Shown here: positions 12,060-22,894 of the stretch, piece by piece
How the letters are laid out: every line of letters starts with the position of its first letter
Position numbering within the stretch: the stretch's first letter is position 1
Source of the DNA: Kwoniella bestiolae CBS 10118
Taxonomy: Eukaryota > Basidiomycota > Tremellomycetes > Tremellales > Cryptococcaceae
Length of the DNA: 64,000 bases
Reading direction: 5' to 3'
NCBI RefSeq assembly: GCF_000512585.2
Contig: NC_089243.1
Span: forward strand, 744,001 to 808,000
Program-made: the position numbers and the translations under genes
Notes under the pieces: model-generated
What the model saw: the letters and a program-made list of their open reading frames with translations, nothing else
Databases searched by the model: none
Told to the model about the DNA's origin: nothing

Positions 12060-13044
12060 GGAGGATATCTGGGCTAGGCATCGCGCTTCGAAATCGTTCA
12101 TCTCCTCTACAAAACATACCTTCACTCGAATCACATCCACCCATAATCACTCACATCAAACGACAGACAATCTGTATACCGAGCTTGAACATCGACATAA
12201 TTACGATGTCGTAATCAAATCCAAATCATCAACATCTGGAAGATCAAGTAAATTTGAATATTTGCTCTTTCTCCGATATCTTAGGCAGGTATAATCTTTT
12301 CTTTTCCCTTTCTCCATCTTTATAATTTCTTCAATCCTTCATTCTTTATCCCTTGTTGACTCTATAATTCGCTGCTTCCACTTGATCTAATTTTGTATGT
12401 GCCACCACCGTTTTCTTTTTTCTTTTTTTCTTTTTCTTCCTCTATAATTCTTCAAGCCTTTTTCCGATTCGATGGACAATTCACATCGTACATATCTTTT
12501 TGGAATCGCGTGAGTGGAAGAAGAGAACGTACACATACATGGGTGTTTTCCCTCTTCCTCTGTGATATATTTTAGTTCTCAGTATAGTACCTTGACGGGA
12601 AGAGAGGGAGTTGAGCGATCTGTAGATGATCTTTTGAGGTTAGTGGTATTGGTAGTTGTGCATGAATCGTATCGTATCCAACCGTACTTTGAACGCGAAC
12701 CCTGTCGGTTCATTTTCCATGACTTGTGATTTTAGATCGCATCAGCGATTGAGCTCATCAGTGGGAGGGAATTCAATTCACTAATCCTGAACAAAACCTT
12801 GGCGCTGCTTCGCTGAATATCGAATATTGGCCTTGAGTTCATGATAGATGAAGAGACATCGCGTGAAAGCAACATGCGTGAGGGATGGTATCGTTACAAC
12901 GTTATAAAATCTGTATTTCTATTCTATGTGTCCGAAGCGACCGGATCCTGCTCCCAAGTGTCCTACCCATTATCCATTGCTCAACCTAATTCCAATGTCT
13001 ACCAAAGTTGAGGTTGACAAGATGAACCCAAAATAAAGCACGCA
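12060..13044. other. Convergent 3' regions of the Rheb-like and amino-acid transporter genes
   Basis: About 1 kb between two stop codons. It holds T-rich tracts (around 12410-12445) and no supported coding sequence on either strand. I see no RNA gene. Confidence 0.5.
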
Positions 13045-15223
13045 CTAACCCTGATCCGCCCCACCACCCCCACCAGCATTCTGATCATTCAAAACCGCAC
13101 AAATCACACTAATCACCGCCACTACACTCGCCAGCCCAAAAATCACTTTATCGACCTTCTTCCATCCAAACAAATTCGACCCAGCAGCTATGGGAATGAG
13201 AATACAATTAACCACCGACAGCCCACCTCCCATGATGCTCATGATAGTTTCGAAGGAGGGTAAGACCAGTGCGCCCAGGATGAAAAGGATGATTAGGATT
13301 ACTGAGACTGCAGGTCGGAGGACGTATTTCTTGAGAAGTTCGCGGCGCTCGTGGGCTCTTTCGAGTTTGGAGGTGTGGAGTTCTGGGAAGAATTGGAGAG
13401 AGGAGGAGGGGGAGGCGAGGGAGGGTGTTAGAGGTGAGGTTGGGGAATTGGGCGGAAGTGTGGGGGCGGGTTTGAGGGGAAGGTAGACTGTGGGGTGGAG
13501 GTGGAACCATGAGAAGACTACGTCGCATAGCTGGAATAGAATCATCGTCAGCAATGGGGTATGAGTTGACAGGCAACGAGATACGATGAGGGGAGGGACA
13601 GTGCTTAGTTGTTGAGACTGCGAAGTATACTTACCGGTGTTAAGCCCAATGGTAACTTGGTAAGAGGGTTCAGCGCCACCATCCAGACTGCTACTTTAGC
13701 CATGGTAGGTGAGAAGGCGGGTGTTTTGGCTAGATCTCTGCTTATCTGCGAAAAGGGCAAACAATGCAATCAGCAATCATTCACAATGTAGGAATCCTAG
13801 GATTGGTTCCCTCTAAGACAATTGATTGTACCATAGTCAAATGCTGAAGAGTAAGAAGATTAAACCCACCTCATCAGAAACATCCCTACCAAACATCAAA
13901 TACCCCCAAACAGCCACCAAGGCATAAACGACCATACAAATCCCATAAGCAACATCCACGACCTTATCCGCGTCCTTGGGGTTCTTCATATCCCTTATCA
14001 AGTTTGGTATAAGGAAATGACCACCAAATCCACTCAGCAACAAACCAAAGGATATGCCGAGTTTGACCCATCCGTGCGTTGGGAATAGATCTGTGGGAGA
14101 TGGGTGAAGGATAGATCCGGGCGATGAGGTCGAGGTGAGGCCTGTGAAGATGAGGATGCAGACTAGGGTCCAGGTTGATAGGACCCCCAAAAAGGAGGTG
14201 TAGGATAGGTATCGCAGTGGTACGAAATTGAGGGGGATTATACTGATCCCCAAATATCAGCTAGGGATCCACAGCAGAGGGTATAATTGAGGTAGATTAG
14301 ATGAGAGGGATTGGGGGAGTAGGACTCACACGGCCGCACCGACGAGCTTCCATTGGTTACTTGTGAATACGGGTAGGACGGCTTCCATCGTATCGGAGAA
14401 TAAGACGATGAGGGCGATTCTGCGGCGAGGTGACGGCGTAAGAATCAGCGATGATACATGATATCATGTACCGACTCGGTCCTGTCCTTCTTGAGACTCC
14501 AGAAATGGAATTTGCTGAAAATGAGGTCCCACTTACAGCCATATACAACAATCCCCTACGAAGATCCCCGTAATCCACCTTTCTGCCCTCTCGCCCAATC
14601 CATACCTCGCAACATCTGCGAAATTCCTCATTCGTCTGTCCTTCTCTATTATTCGGATCAGAATTTTGAGCCTAACCAATAATTAGTTCATCAGATCAGA
14701 TTGTCACCTCAGATTATTAGCCGTTTGACAGGAGCGGTCAACGATAAAGAATTCATAAGAGATGGTTGAACTCACGTCCATAAAGTCACTGCACAGACCA
14801 TACACAAGAATATAGGACCCAACACCCATCCTGCATAGGCTACAGCTACTGGACAAGCCAAGAGACCCGTTCCTATCAAATCTCCCAATACATTTAATAG
14901 CTGAACAAAATAAAACGAAACCAAAAAAACAACCGTCAGTACAGTATACTCTCACCACAAATTGTTGCTTTTGCACAAATCACACTCACAGTCTGCGAGA
15001 AAGAAGCCTTGCCAGGCTCGTACACTTCTACCTCCTCTCCCTGTTCTTGTGCTGCCTGCGCTTCCTGATCTTGATCTTGATCTTGATCCTGCGATATGAT
15101 GGGTGATAATGGTTCTGAGACCGCCTTGTGCTTGCCCAGTAGATGTGTGCGCTCATTGGGGGTATCTGGGTCGTATAACGTTGACGTGGAGGCTGATAAG
15201 GAGGGTGTGGATTGGCCTGACAT
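13045..15223 (-). CDS. AVT1: Vacuolar amino-acid transporter, AAAP family (AVT1-like)
   Basis: This is a proton-coupled amino-acid transporter of the vacuolar membrane (Aa_trans family). Seven exons on the minus strand (15223-14990, 14900-14776, 14671-14537, 14419-14330, 14242-13870, 13745-13635, 13530-13045) give 518 codons. The cytosolic N-terminus is polar with an Asp-Gln dipeptide run. The first membrane segments read LLNVLGDLIGTGLLACPVAV, followed by NFADVARYGLGERAERWITG, GDCCIWLIALIVLFSDTMEA, FVPLRYLSYTSFLGVLSTW, GHFLIPNLIRDMKNPKD and ISRDLAKTPAFSPTMAKVAV. The C-terminal exon carries a cytosolic loop (HTSKLERAHERRELLKKYVL) and the last hydrophobic segments. Length and order match fungal AVT1. 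The family assignment is firm; the exact paralogue (AVT1 rather than another AVT) is inferred from the long N-terminus. Confidence 0.88.
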
Positions 15224-16054
15224 CGTGACCGTGGTCCTCTTGAGCGTAGTATGGTCCTTTCAAAGGAGAAGGGCGGACCGACACCAATGGTCGAATGATT
15301 TGTTTTTCTGGTTTTTCTGGATGGACGGTGATACGTTGTTGGGATACAGGTTAGTCGATAGCAGCTGGCTCCAACGCAAGTTTATAGTACTCTGTTGAAT
15401 GGTTTTGCAATAATAAATGTACAGATACACAATGAGGATGAGCAAGTATGAGCCATACTCACTCATTACTCAATTTTTGCATCTACTCGAGTACTCATTC
15501 GTACTCGTTCGTACTCACTTTTTTAATCTAGACTCAGGCACGACTGTCCGCTATCACACCATCAAACATCATCATCAATCATCACCATCAATCCTCACTC
15601 TGCTCACCGTCATTCTGCCCCATCTCACCCATACTATGATATATGCATACAGGTGATCTTGTTATATGCATCATGACACACATCACTTGCACTCAACATC
15701 GCGACACTGGGTATGAAAAACGAGAACAAGAGACATTGAATGCACAAACACATGGCAGGACTGTTTCTCTACTCGACCCAGGGTGCTCAGGTGCTTTTTG
15801 TGCTATCCGAAACGAGCACCCTATCGAAGAAAAACACGCTAAATCATGGAAACATGCATCATCACAGAAAGAAGAAACCAACACTCGTAGTCACTTTGAG
15901 ATGCACCGCACAGAGTATACACCCTCCAAATCATGTATTGTAATTGTTGATCCTTTCTGACTGTCTGCGAATATTGTTACACGTATATCTCTAATCCACT
16001 GCTCTACTGATCGATCCCTCAGCCCTACGACACAAATTAGAAAGCAAATTCATC
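15224..16054. other. Divergent promoter region with repeated GTACTC motifs
   Basis: An 831 bp gap between divergent starts. Near 15460-15520 there is a cluster of TACTC/GTACTC hexamers (for example CTCATTCGTACTCGTTCG), unlike the flanking sequence. The ORF of 105 residues at 15643-15960 shows no family features. Nothing else is recognised. Confidence 0.4.
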
Positions 16055-16785
16055 ATGTTCATCAACTCCCTCCTCGCCCTAGCTGCTCTCGCCAGCACCT
16101 CATTCGCCACACCAATCAAAAGGGAAGACGTCAAAGTATTAGCAGGGGCACCTATAAATTCCCTCAACCTAACTATCACACCCGACTCACCAGTGGAGGG
16201 GGGGAACGTAACTCTCGATTGGGGATATGGAGATGCTGGGACTGTGAGTGAATGTCTAATAAACCAATACCTCTACCAATTACATTACTAAGTAAAGCCG
16301 TAGACGGAGATAGAACGCAAAGCTGATATAGACAATCGATGTTACTCATAGGCTCCATACAATGTCCAAATTGGTACAGGAGGTTACTACGCCAACCTTA
16401 CATGGTTATACGAATTCACCAATATAACGGGGACGAACTTGACTTGGAACGTAAATGTCACTGCTGGTGAGACTTTGTAAGTCCCCTCTGATCCGCCTCA
16501 GGATCCCGAAGGAACATTCCGCTGTCTCATGAACGTTCATTGACTGTCCATCATCCAACGAACAGGGTATTCCAACTGTGGGATGCAACCAACACGACGA
16601 CCTACACTCAGAACCATAAAGTCCTGCCTAACAATGCCACTGCAACCACAACGACTGATAATTCCACGACAACATCCGTGGTAGACTCCACCACCTCCCC
16701 ATCCAGTACTTCTGCAGACGACGAGGAGGAAGAATCGTTCTTGGGTGAATTGTTGGCTGATATCCAATCCGAGCTGGATGGATGA
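16055..16785 (+). CDS. Small secreted glycoprotein, related to the protein at 55744
   Basis: Three exons (16055-16243, 16352-16476, 16566-16785) encode 177 residues. The start MFINSLLALAALASTSFATP is a clear signal peptide, followed by a KRE dibasic site and KVLAGAPINSLNLTI. The mature part resembles a compact beta domain (VEGGNVTLDWGYGDAGTAPY, then QIGTGGYYANLTWLYEF) with many N-glycosylation sequons (NLT, NVT, NIT, NTT). The C-terminus is Thr/Ser-rich, then acidic (DDEEEESFLGELLADIQSEL), and lacks the hydrophobic tail needed for a GPI anchor. The LAGAP segment, the GG-x-V/T strand and the GGYY motif also occur in the larger protein at 55744-57032, so both belong to one fungal secreted family. 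The function is unknown to me; cell wall or extracellular location is inferred. Confidence 0.8.
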
Positions 16786-17008
16786 TCGTCTCTGCGCTTT
16801 AAAGTGGACAATGCAGATCCTTTCTTAGCTTGAATTCGGATATAATGCAGATAGATCGTTGCATGTAGCTAAAAGGGCATTGATGCATGATTGGGCCTCC
16901 TTCTAAGTGAACTGGCATAGAATACAACATTGATACGTTGGGATGGGATTGACTTTCTGAGCGTAAAGAATAGACTAGTGCTTCATCCTATATTCATAAT
17001 TCCATGAA

Positions 17009-18696
17009 TCAGCAGAATCCTTTTGACCCGGAAGAAAGGTTGAGACGAGGCTTATACCTGGAGGGCAGACAAGATAGAGTATGATTTGATCGAACCACAC
17101 TCACCTTTTCTTGAACCTTTCATACACCTGCTCATCCGTAGCATTCTCCGTACGAGGTGCCAAACCAGCTTCCAACCTCTTCGCCTCCTGTATAGCATAT
17201 ATATCCGATGCGACCCGTTGGTGTGGTCGGTAGACTACGAGAACGGAAAACACTATCAGCACATATTACTTCGCCTCAGGGGAGGAGAGGATACAGGTAT
17301 CGATATAGGGAGACTACACCTACACCTCGCAGCAGCATAATCCTCCTCCTGCTTCTCCTTCTCGGCAGCTTCTATGGCGGCCTGCTTTCGCGATTCCATC
17401 ATTTCCCGCTTGGCTTTTTCGGTCATCTCGATATTCCGTAGACGATTACTGCGATGATATAAAGTAAGCACCAGATCACTGTATATCAATCTTAGTATAA
17501 CTGAATGACCCCGCAACGGGGTGAGGTCCATCAACCATACACAACTCCTCCTTCCTCCTGTTTTTTCCCAGGACCTTGATCTCGAGAAAGAATAAAACCC
17601 CACTCACTCCATACCAAGATCAACCTCCGGTATAGAAGTCAACATCCCCAACGAACTAGTGACATTCCCCTCATCATCCAGCTTCTTAGTCTTGTTCTTC
17701 CCCTCGATGATCTGATACCGCTCTGCGATCTTGTACAGCTCCGCTTGAGGGTCGTACTTCTCGTTGGGCTTGGTATCGTCATTGGATGAGGTGGTTTCGC
17801 CTCGTCTTTTGGCGAGCTCGGATTCGATGTATGCCATCCTGCGTTTGGTCAAGGTGGTATCAGCGTGTATTCTGGGTGATGTGGTATACGAAGTAACCAA
17901 TGATCCGTCATGGGTATGGCCATTGGCAGTGTATCAAGGACCAAATGGCAGTAGAGCGATATGACAACAGGCAAATCCCACTCACATATGTTTATCCACA
18001 TCCAAAGCGTTCGTCTGCTGTGTGAAGTTATTCGTACGGACCAACCTCTTGGCCCGTTCATTCTCATCCTCCAACTCGCTACGAGGCAAAAGCAAGAATT
18101 ATTATCATTAGCTTGGTCTCTCTGGTGATACACCATGTTCAAGAGTGATTGTGAACCACTACGACAACTCTGGCGATATCTCCAGAGCTTCGGAATCAAG
18201 AGTCAAATGTCAACCACTCACTCATCCTTCTCCTCCCCTCCCCTAGATGGTCCAGCCTGCAACCCATACTTCTCACTCGCATCGAAATCCTTCTCTTTAT
18301 CCTTCTTTTTTCCCTTCCCTATTCTTTTCTCTTGCTCGCCCCGGTTCAGCTTTTCAAGGTCTATACCCTGCTGAGCTTGGGATTTACGCAATTTACGAAG
18401 GAGGACTAGGTCTTCGATTGTTCGGCTGGAGGGGGGGGTAATATCAGCATAATGCATCTTGACTTTCACGTAGATCTGGGAAGACATCATGAATATACAT
18501 ATGTATGGGAGCTTGAACTTGTGCTCCCATTGACAGATGGGCAGAATATGTATAGAAGACAAACTCAGACTCACCCCGTACTATCCTCTTCGTCTCCTTC
18601 TAGGTTTGTTCCATCTTCCACCTCCTCCTTACCACCTTCGTCCTCCACACGCGGCTTATCACGCACTGAAGTTGGTCGAGAGCGTTTCTTGAACAT
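17009..18696 (-). CDS. TLS1: Spliceosome-associated protein TLS1 (C9orf78/Hep59 family)
   Basis: TLS1 is a conserved nuclear protein that works with the Brr2-containing spliceosome and affects shelterin gene splicing in fission yeast. Seven exons on the minus strand (18696-18575, 18425-18222, 18078-17986, 17838-17608, 17448-17324, 17234-17105, 17057-17009) give 318 codons. The hallmark RTIEDLVLLRKLRKSQ with GIDLEKLNRG is in exon 2. NALDVDKHMMAYIESELAKR is assembled across the exon 3/4 junction, and NATDEQVYERFKKRYKPRL lies near the end. The middle is highly charged and mainly helical. The short last exon gives a C-terminus of RYKPRLNLSSGSKGFC; this end is the least certain part. Divergent from a tiny membrane protein gene with 215 bp between starts. 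Confidence 0.88.
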
Positions 18697-18911
18697 TGTG
18701 AATAGATGTGATTTGGTATGTATGAAAAGGAGCAAAGACAAAAAACAACGAAAGAGAGGTAGATCACTGTCGTTGAAATAGTTGAAACAGTTGAATCCGG
18801 TAACCGAGATTCAACCTCAACTGAACTCGCATCTCTTCATCTCTCCATTCTTCATTCTCCATTCTCCATTCTCTTCGTTCCATTATTCATAATCCAACAT
18901 CACAAAGCAGC

Positions 18912-19295
18912 ATGGCACTCCCAAATCTCAGATGTAAGTCTGCCCTATCCACCTTCCATAGATTACCCGTGCTGATCCACATACATACACAGCCATATTC
19001 GCCTCATCAAGAACCTCAGAGGAAGAACGACAACTCTCTCGAACTACGTTTTACAGATTGTACGTATACTCCACTCACACAACATCACTCTCCTGATTAT
19101 ACTCTCCGGCCAGATTTCTTGTGTAATGAGATACATCTGTGCTGATCCTCCGGTTTGAAATGCAGCACCGCGTTCGTCGGAGCGTGTCTGGTCATCTCGC
19201 TCTTAGCGGCCAGAAACTCGGGTAGAGATTTCGGAGGCAAAGCTGCGAGGGGTGTGGTGGGGATGGTATCTGGTAGTCAAGGGAAGATTGTTTAA
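18912..19295 (+). CDS. Tiny protein with one membrane segment, function unknown
   Basis: Three exons (18912-18933, 18993-19059, 19166-19295) give a 72-residue protein starting MALPNLRSIFASSRTSEERQ. A hydrophobic stretch TAFVGACLVISLLAA near residues 31-45 is flanked by basic residues, which suits a small mitochondrial inner-membrane or ER protein. I do not recognise the family. A second model is possible: an intron from 19208 to about 19274 followed by exons reading KGRLFNKPTLGNDDKWYSSR would replace the C-terminus and remain open to a stop near 19471. The good branch sites (CTGATCC) before both earlier acceptors support the gene being real. It is convergent with the MFS carrier, 150 bp between stops. 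Confidence 0.6.
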
Positions 19296-19445
19296 CAAGC
19301 CTACATTGGGTAACGATGACAAGTGGTACTCGAGTAGGAACGTTCGAAGTGCATACCAAGTAAGTCATCTCGATCTTCCAAATCATTCATACCATATGAT
19401 TATATTCAAACCAGAGCTAATCTACCCTACAGAATTCACAACACA

Positions 19446-21791
19446 TCAATCCAACTTCAAACTCTTGTAGCCCGCCCCAACACCACTCATGACCATCCCC
19501 ACCCCCGTCCAAATGATCAACACCCCATATTCACCCACGCCGTATCCACCCTTCGCTCCGTCGAGGGAGGATGTATGAGACATGAGAGCAGAGGATAATG
19601 GTCCCGAGGCTATTGAACCGATACCTCGCGCCAGGAAGAAGAGGGAGTATAGGATGGCCGGGAGATGGGGATCATCGCCTGTAGGAGTTGTCAGTGATCG
19701 ACATTTCTCAGATATGGGTGGAAAGGAATGGAAGGGTAATGGTAGGGGTAGGGGTGCGGGTTGTAAGAAAGAGACTTACGATTTAGGATGGCTATGAATC
19801 TACTTCCATTCAATTAGCTATTTTTCTATCTCTATCTTATAAGATACCGTCCACTCACCTAGAGAACAAAGCGGTATAACTAATTCACAAGCACCACCAA
19901 ATCAGCTTAAACCCATACAAAAGACCTGAATAGTACTGATAAGAATGTATCGACCCACCTTCCAGCAAACGCCCCAAAAGCCAAACTAAACCCTACCAAA
20001 CCTCCTACATCCCTCGCAGCTCCCCATCCCGCAAAGACGCTGATCCCCGACGCAAGGGCCATGAGCAAGATCAATTTCCTAGGTGAGATCTTATCTGCCA
20101 GATGACCTATGATGACTTGTCCGGGCACTCTGGCGAGGTTCATGAGCGCTATGGAGAGGGTGCCGATCGTAGGTGAGAGGGAGAGCGCTGTTGCGTAGGC
20201 TATGGTCATTTACGAGATGGAATCAGCATTTGATTCTCTTGCTCTGTTGGTACCATCATGAAAACCTCTTCTTCCAGTTATTATGTACTTGAGGGATACA
20301 TGGGTTTGAAAGAGGGAGGAGCACAACTTACATGGAAGATATGTCACAGGCATGAACGCTGCCAGACCCTGGAACAATACTCCCATCCAGAGTAACCAGA
20401 ATGTCGATCTTCTAGTAAACTCCCAATTCACTTTGGGTCTTCTCGAAGACGTGGTTGCAGGGATGGGCAATCTGGCTCGGACGAAGGGGATGAGAATAGC
20501 GATGAGGATGGTGTATGAGATTCCCTGTAAGCTGAATGAGCTCTCTCCCTGCGGTATGTATCGATGGAGCAGATATCTATGAGGGACACATGATAGACAA
20601 AGTGGCTTACGATGGATAGAAGAGTGGTCCTTTTGCCGTATTTCTGAAGAAGAGCGTTCGAAATCAAAGGCATGACCAGACCACCAGCACCTATACATCG
20701 GAATCAGCATATGATATTCCCAAGTTTTTTGAAAAGTCAGTCCAAGGAGAACAACATACCAGTGCCAGAGAGCATTATACCTGAAGCGAGTCCTCTTCTG
20801 TTCAACCACCATTCGAACCTTCCGTATGGCCCATTATTAACGGGTCGCAAGAAAGACATCAATGGATTAGCTTACATGTAGTTCGTCGTGGGACAGTATA
20901 GCATAGCTAAGGTCATCAATGAGTTTCAGTGGTTTGCTCTTGACTTGGATGGGAGACATGACTTACTCCCACCAATACCGTACAAAACACCTTGTGTGAC
21001 TACAAGTCCTGCCGCCTATAAAAGAACTTCTCAATACATCTTTCCCATTCCCGCTTTTGTTTTCCCCGGTTCAGACTCACACTATTGGTGAATGCTGCTC
21101 CCATGAATCCAGCAAACATAATCATCAGTCCCAACCACATGGTCCCTTTTCTCTGGCGTGGGTACGAGGTGAGGTAGAGTGATAGAGGGGACATGAGAAG
21201 GTACATTATGCCCTGTACACCCAATTATACATTCAGTGATCAGTAAATTGAAGACACCGTCGTATGGGATGGAGAGTATGACATACCATCGCTACTGTAC
21301 CTATGATAGGTAGAAGACCGGTTGAGCTTGGATATAGCGTTGTATAGTGATCGAGAAATACTGCGATGACGGACGTCCAGCCTATATCAACACAGATATC
21401 CGGACTACTCTGCCCGATACTGCACGCTTACCTCCATAAGAGCTGGCCAGACCTTTACAAGACATCATGTCAGTCTTGTATACATTCCTCCCGTGTCAAC
21501 GAGAGGCAGAAGCAAACTCACCCCATACTAGCGTCTAGAGTACCATCATCATCAGCTATAAACATATGAAACCGACAGATGACAGCTCACCTCCAGCGCT
21601 GTAGCAGTAGCCAGATAACTCCACGCACCCCAACCGCCATCCACACGAGGCAACGCGGATGTACCATTATCATTACTACTTTCAACGTCGTTCTGGCCCT
21701 CTTCGTCTAGTTGGAATTGCTCCACTATCCTAGCTGGTTGGATCTCCTCTGGAGCCATACCAGAGGTTTGTGAGTCGTTGAATTTCGACAT
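19446..21791 (-). CDS. MFS transporter, monocarboxylate porter (MCT) type
   Basis: A plasma-membrane carrier of the major facilitator superfamily, closest in pattern to fungal monocarboxylate-type permeases. The start is MSKFNDSQTSGMAPEEIQPA, with an acidic cytosolic tail, then the MCT landmark RVDGGWGAWSYLATATALE before the first membrane helix. Exon 1 is 21791-21591. Two microexons follow: 21534-21522 (13 nt) and 21452-21432 (21 nt), which together restore TLVWGLASSYGGWTSVIAVF. Later exons give TGLLPIIGTVAM, GTMWLGLMIMFAGFMGAAF, FEWWLNRRGLASGIMLSGTG, GAGGLVMPLISNALLQKYGK, RRPKVNWEFTRRSTFWLLWM, NLARVPGQVIIGHLADKISP and a C-terminus of GVGAGYKSLKLD. The long loop around FVRARLPIP joins the two halves. 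The substrate is unknown. Divergent from a glycosyltransferase across a repeat-bearing 1.1 kb promoter region. Confidence 0.82.
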
Positions 21792-21964
21792 TGCTACAGA
21801 TCACCTGAATGTGGGGCTAATGCGAAAGTTGACTTTCGAGTGGGATTCGGGATTGCTTCCACTCATCCATTTATACCTTTCCCACCTTGTTTATGTTCAG
21901 TCTATTCACCAACATATATTCCAATCATCCACCATCGTCGACTCGTCGTTGGCAAATCCGAAGA

Positions 21965-22153
21965 ACAATAAGGCAGACTTGACTTGATATTTTCATATGT
22001 ATCTATTGGAATAAGGCATAAGTCGTATGTACACATTGGAATAAGGCATGATCTGTCTATGATTTCATATACTTATCAATTGGAATAAGGCATTCACGGC
22101 ATCTTGCACGTGGGTTATAAGGCAGAATAAAATTTGATCTTGGAATAAGGCAG
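21965..22153. repeat. Dispersed repeats of TTGGAATAAGGCA in a divergent promoter
   Basis: The motif TTGGAATAAGGCA occurs at 22006, 22036, 22080 and 22140, with partial copies (ATAAGGCAGA) near 21967 and 22116. Spacing is about 30, 44 and 60 bp. All copies are in the same orientation, and the sequence between copies differs, apart from TCATATGTAT-like stretches. The array lies about 200-370 bp upstream of the MFS carrier start and 740-900 bp upstream of the glycosyltransferase. Confidence 0.85.
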
Positions 22154-22894
22154 AATGGGTAAGGGGGATTTCCAATTTTATCTTATCAATTGCGAGGGGG
22201 AAATCGGACCGGTGATGTTGTTGACCTTATCCATGCGATATGACCAAAAATAGCAACCAACCCCGTCAAGCAGTTGGAGATGGACCACACAGCCAGTCCA
22301 AAGCATACATATTTATTTAGCCTCATACATACCTATGTAATCTCTGAAACGCATGATATTGATTGTCTTTGCGCTTGAGGGGAATTGCGTGGTGACATAC
22401 CCCATATTCAGGTCATCCTAAGTTACCCCAGTTCAACTTACTCCACCGACACTCCACTCGCCGATCCCGTGAAGCAATTATAGCATACAACGTAAACAGA
22501 TACGGGATAGTTCGCTTCTCGCCTCCGGGCGCAGCCGTCAAAACGAGACCAAAGCAACACTGATTCATCATTCTTCGCAAACTCACAGCGTTGCATACTC
22601 AGTGAGAACGCTGACCTGAGATGCTTACCTACAACATTGGAAAATTCATTCTCCGCACCCTTGAATACACAGGGTCTTGCCATTTATCGCTTCATTCACA
22701 GTACCGATCGCTCAATCACCAATCGGACGTACAGACTATTTGGTTCGGTATCGATGGTCCGTTGGATTATGATTCGAGAAACACTTGTCAAGGTTAAAAA
22801 GCTAGATTCCCATTCGATGATGCTGTAAATCATCCCTGCCCGTCTCTCTATACTTTTTATATCGCCTTATCAAATATTGTAAAAGACACGAACA
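22154..22894. other. Remainder of the carrier/glycosyltransferase intergenic region
   Basis: No gene is confidently supported. A minus-strand ORF at 22683-22438 begins MARPCVFKGAENEFSNVVG and is followed by a GTAAGC donor, so a small spliced gene is conceivable, but I could not find a convincing second exon. The last 100 bp before 22895 is A/T-rich and should be the leader of the glycosyltransferase. Confidence 0.35.

Noticed and set aside
22438..22683. Possible small minus-strand spliced gene (MARPCVFKGAENEFSNVVG then a GTAAGC donor)
   Set aside because: I could not find a convincing second exon or any family match, so it is not called.
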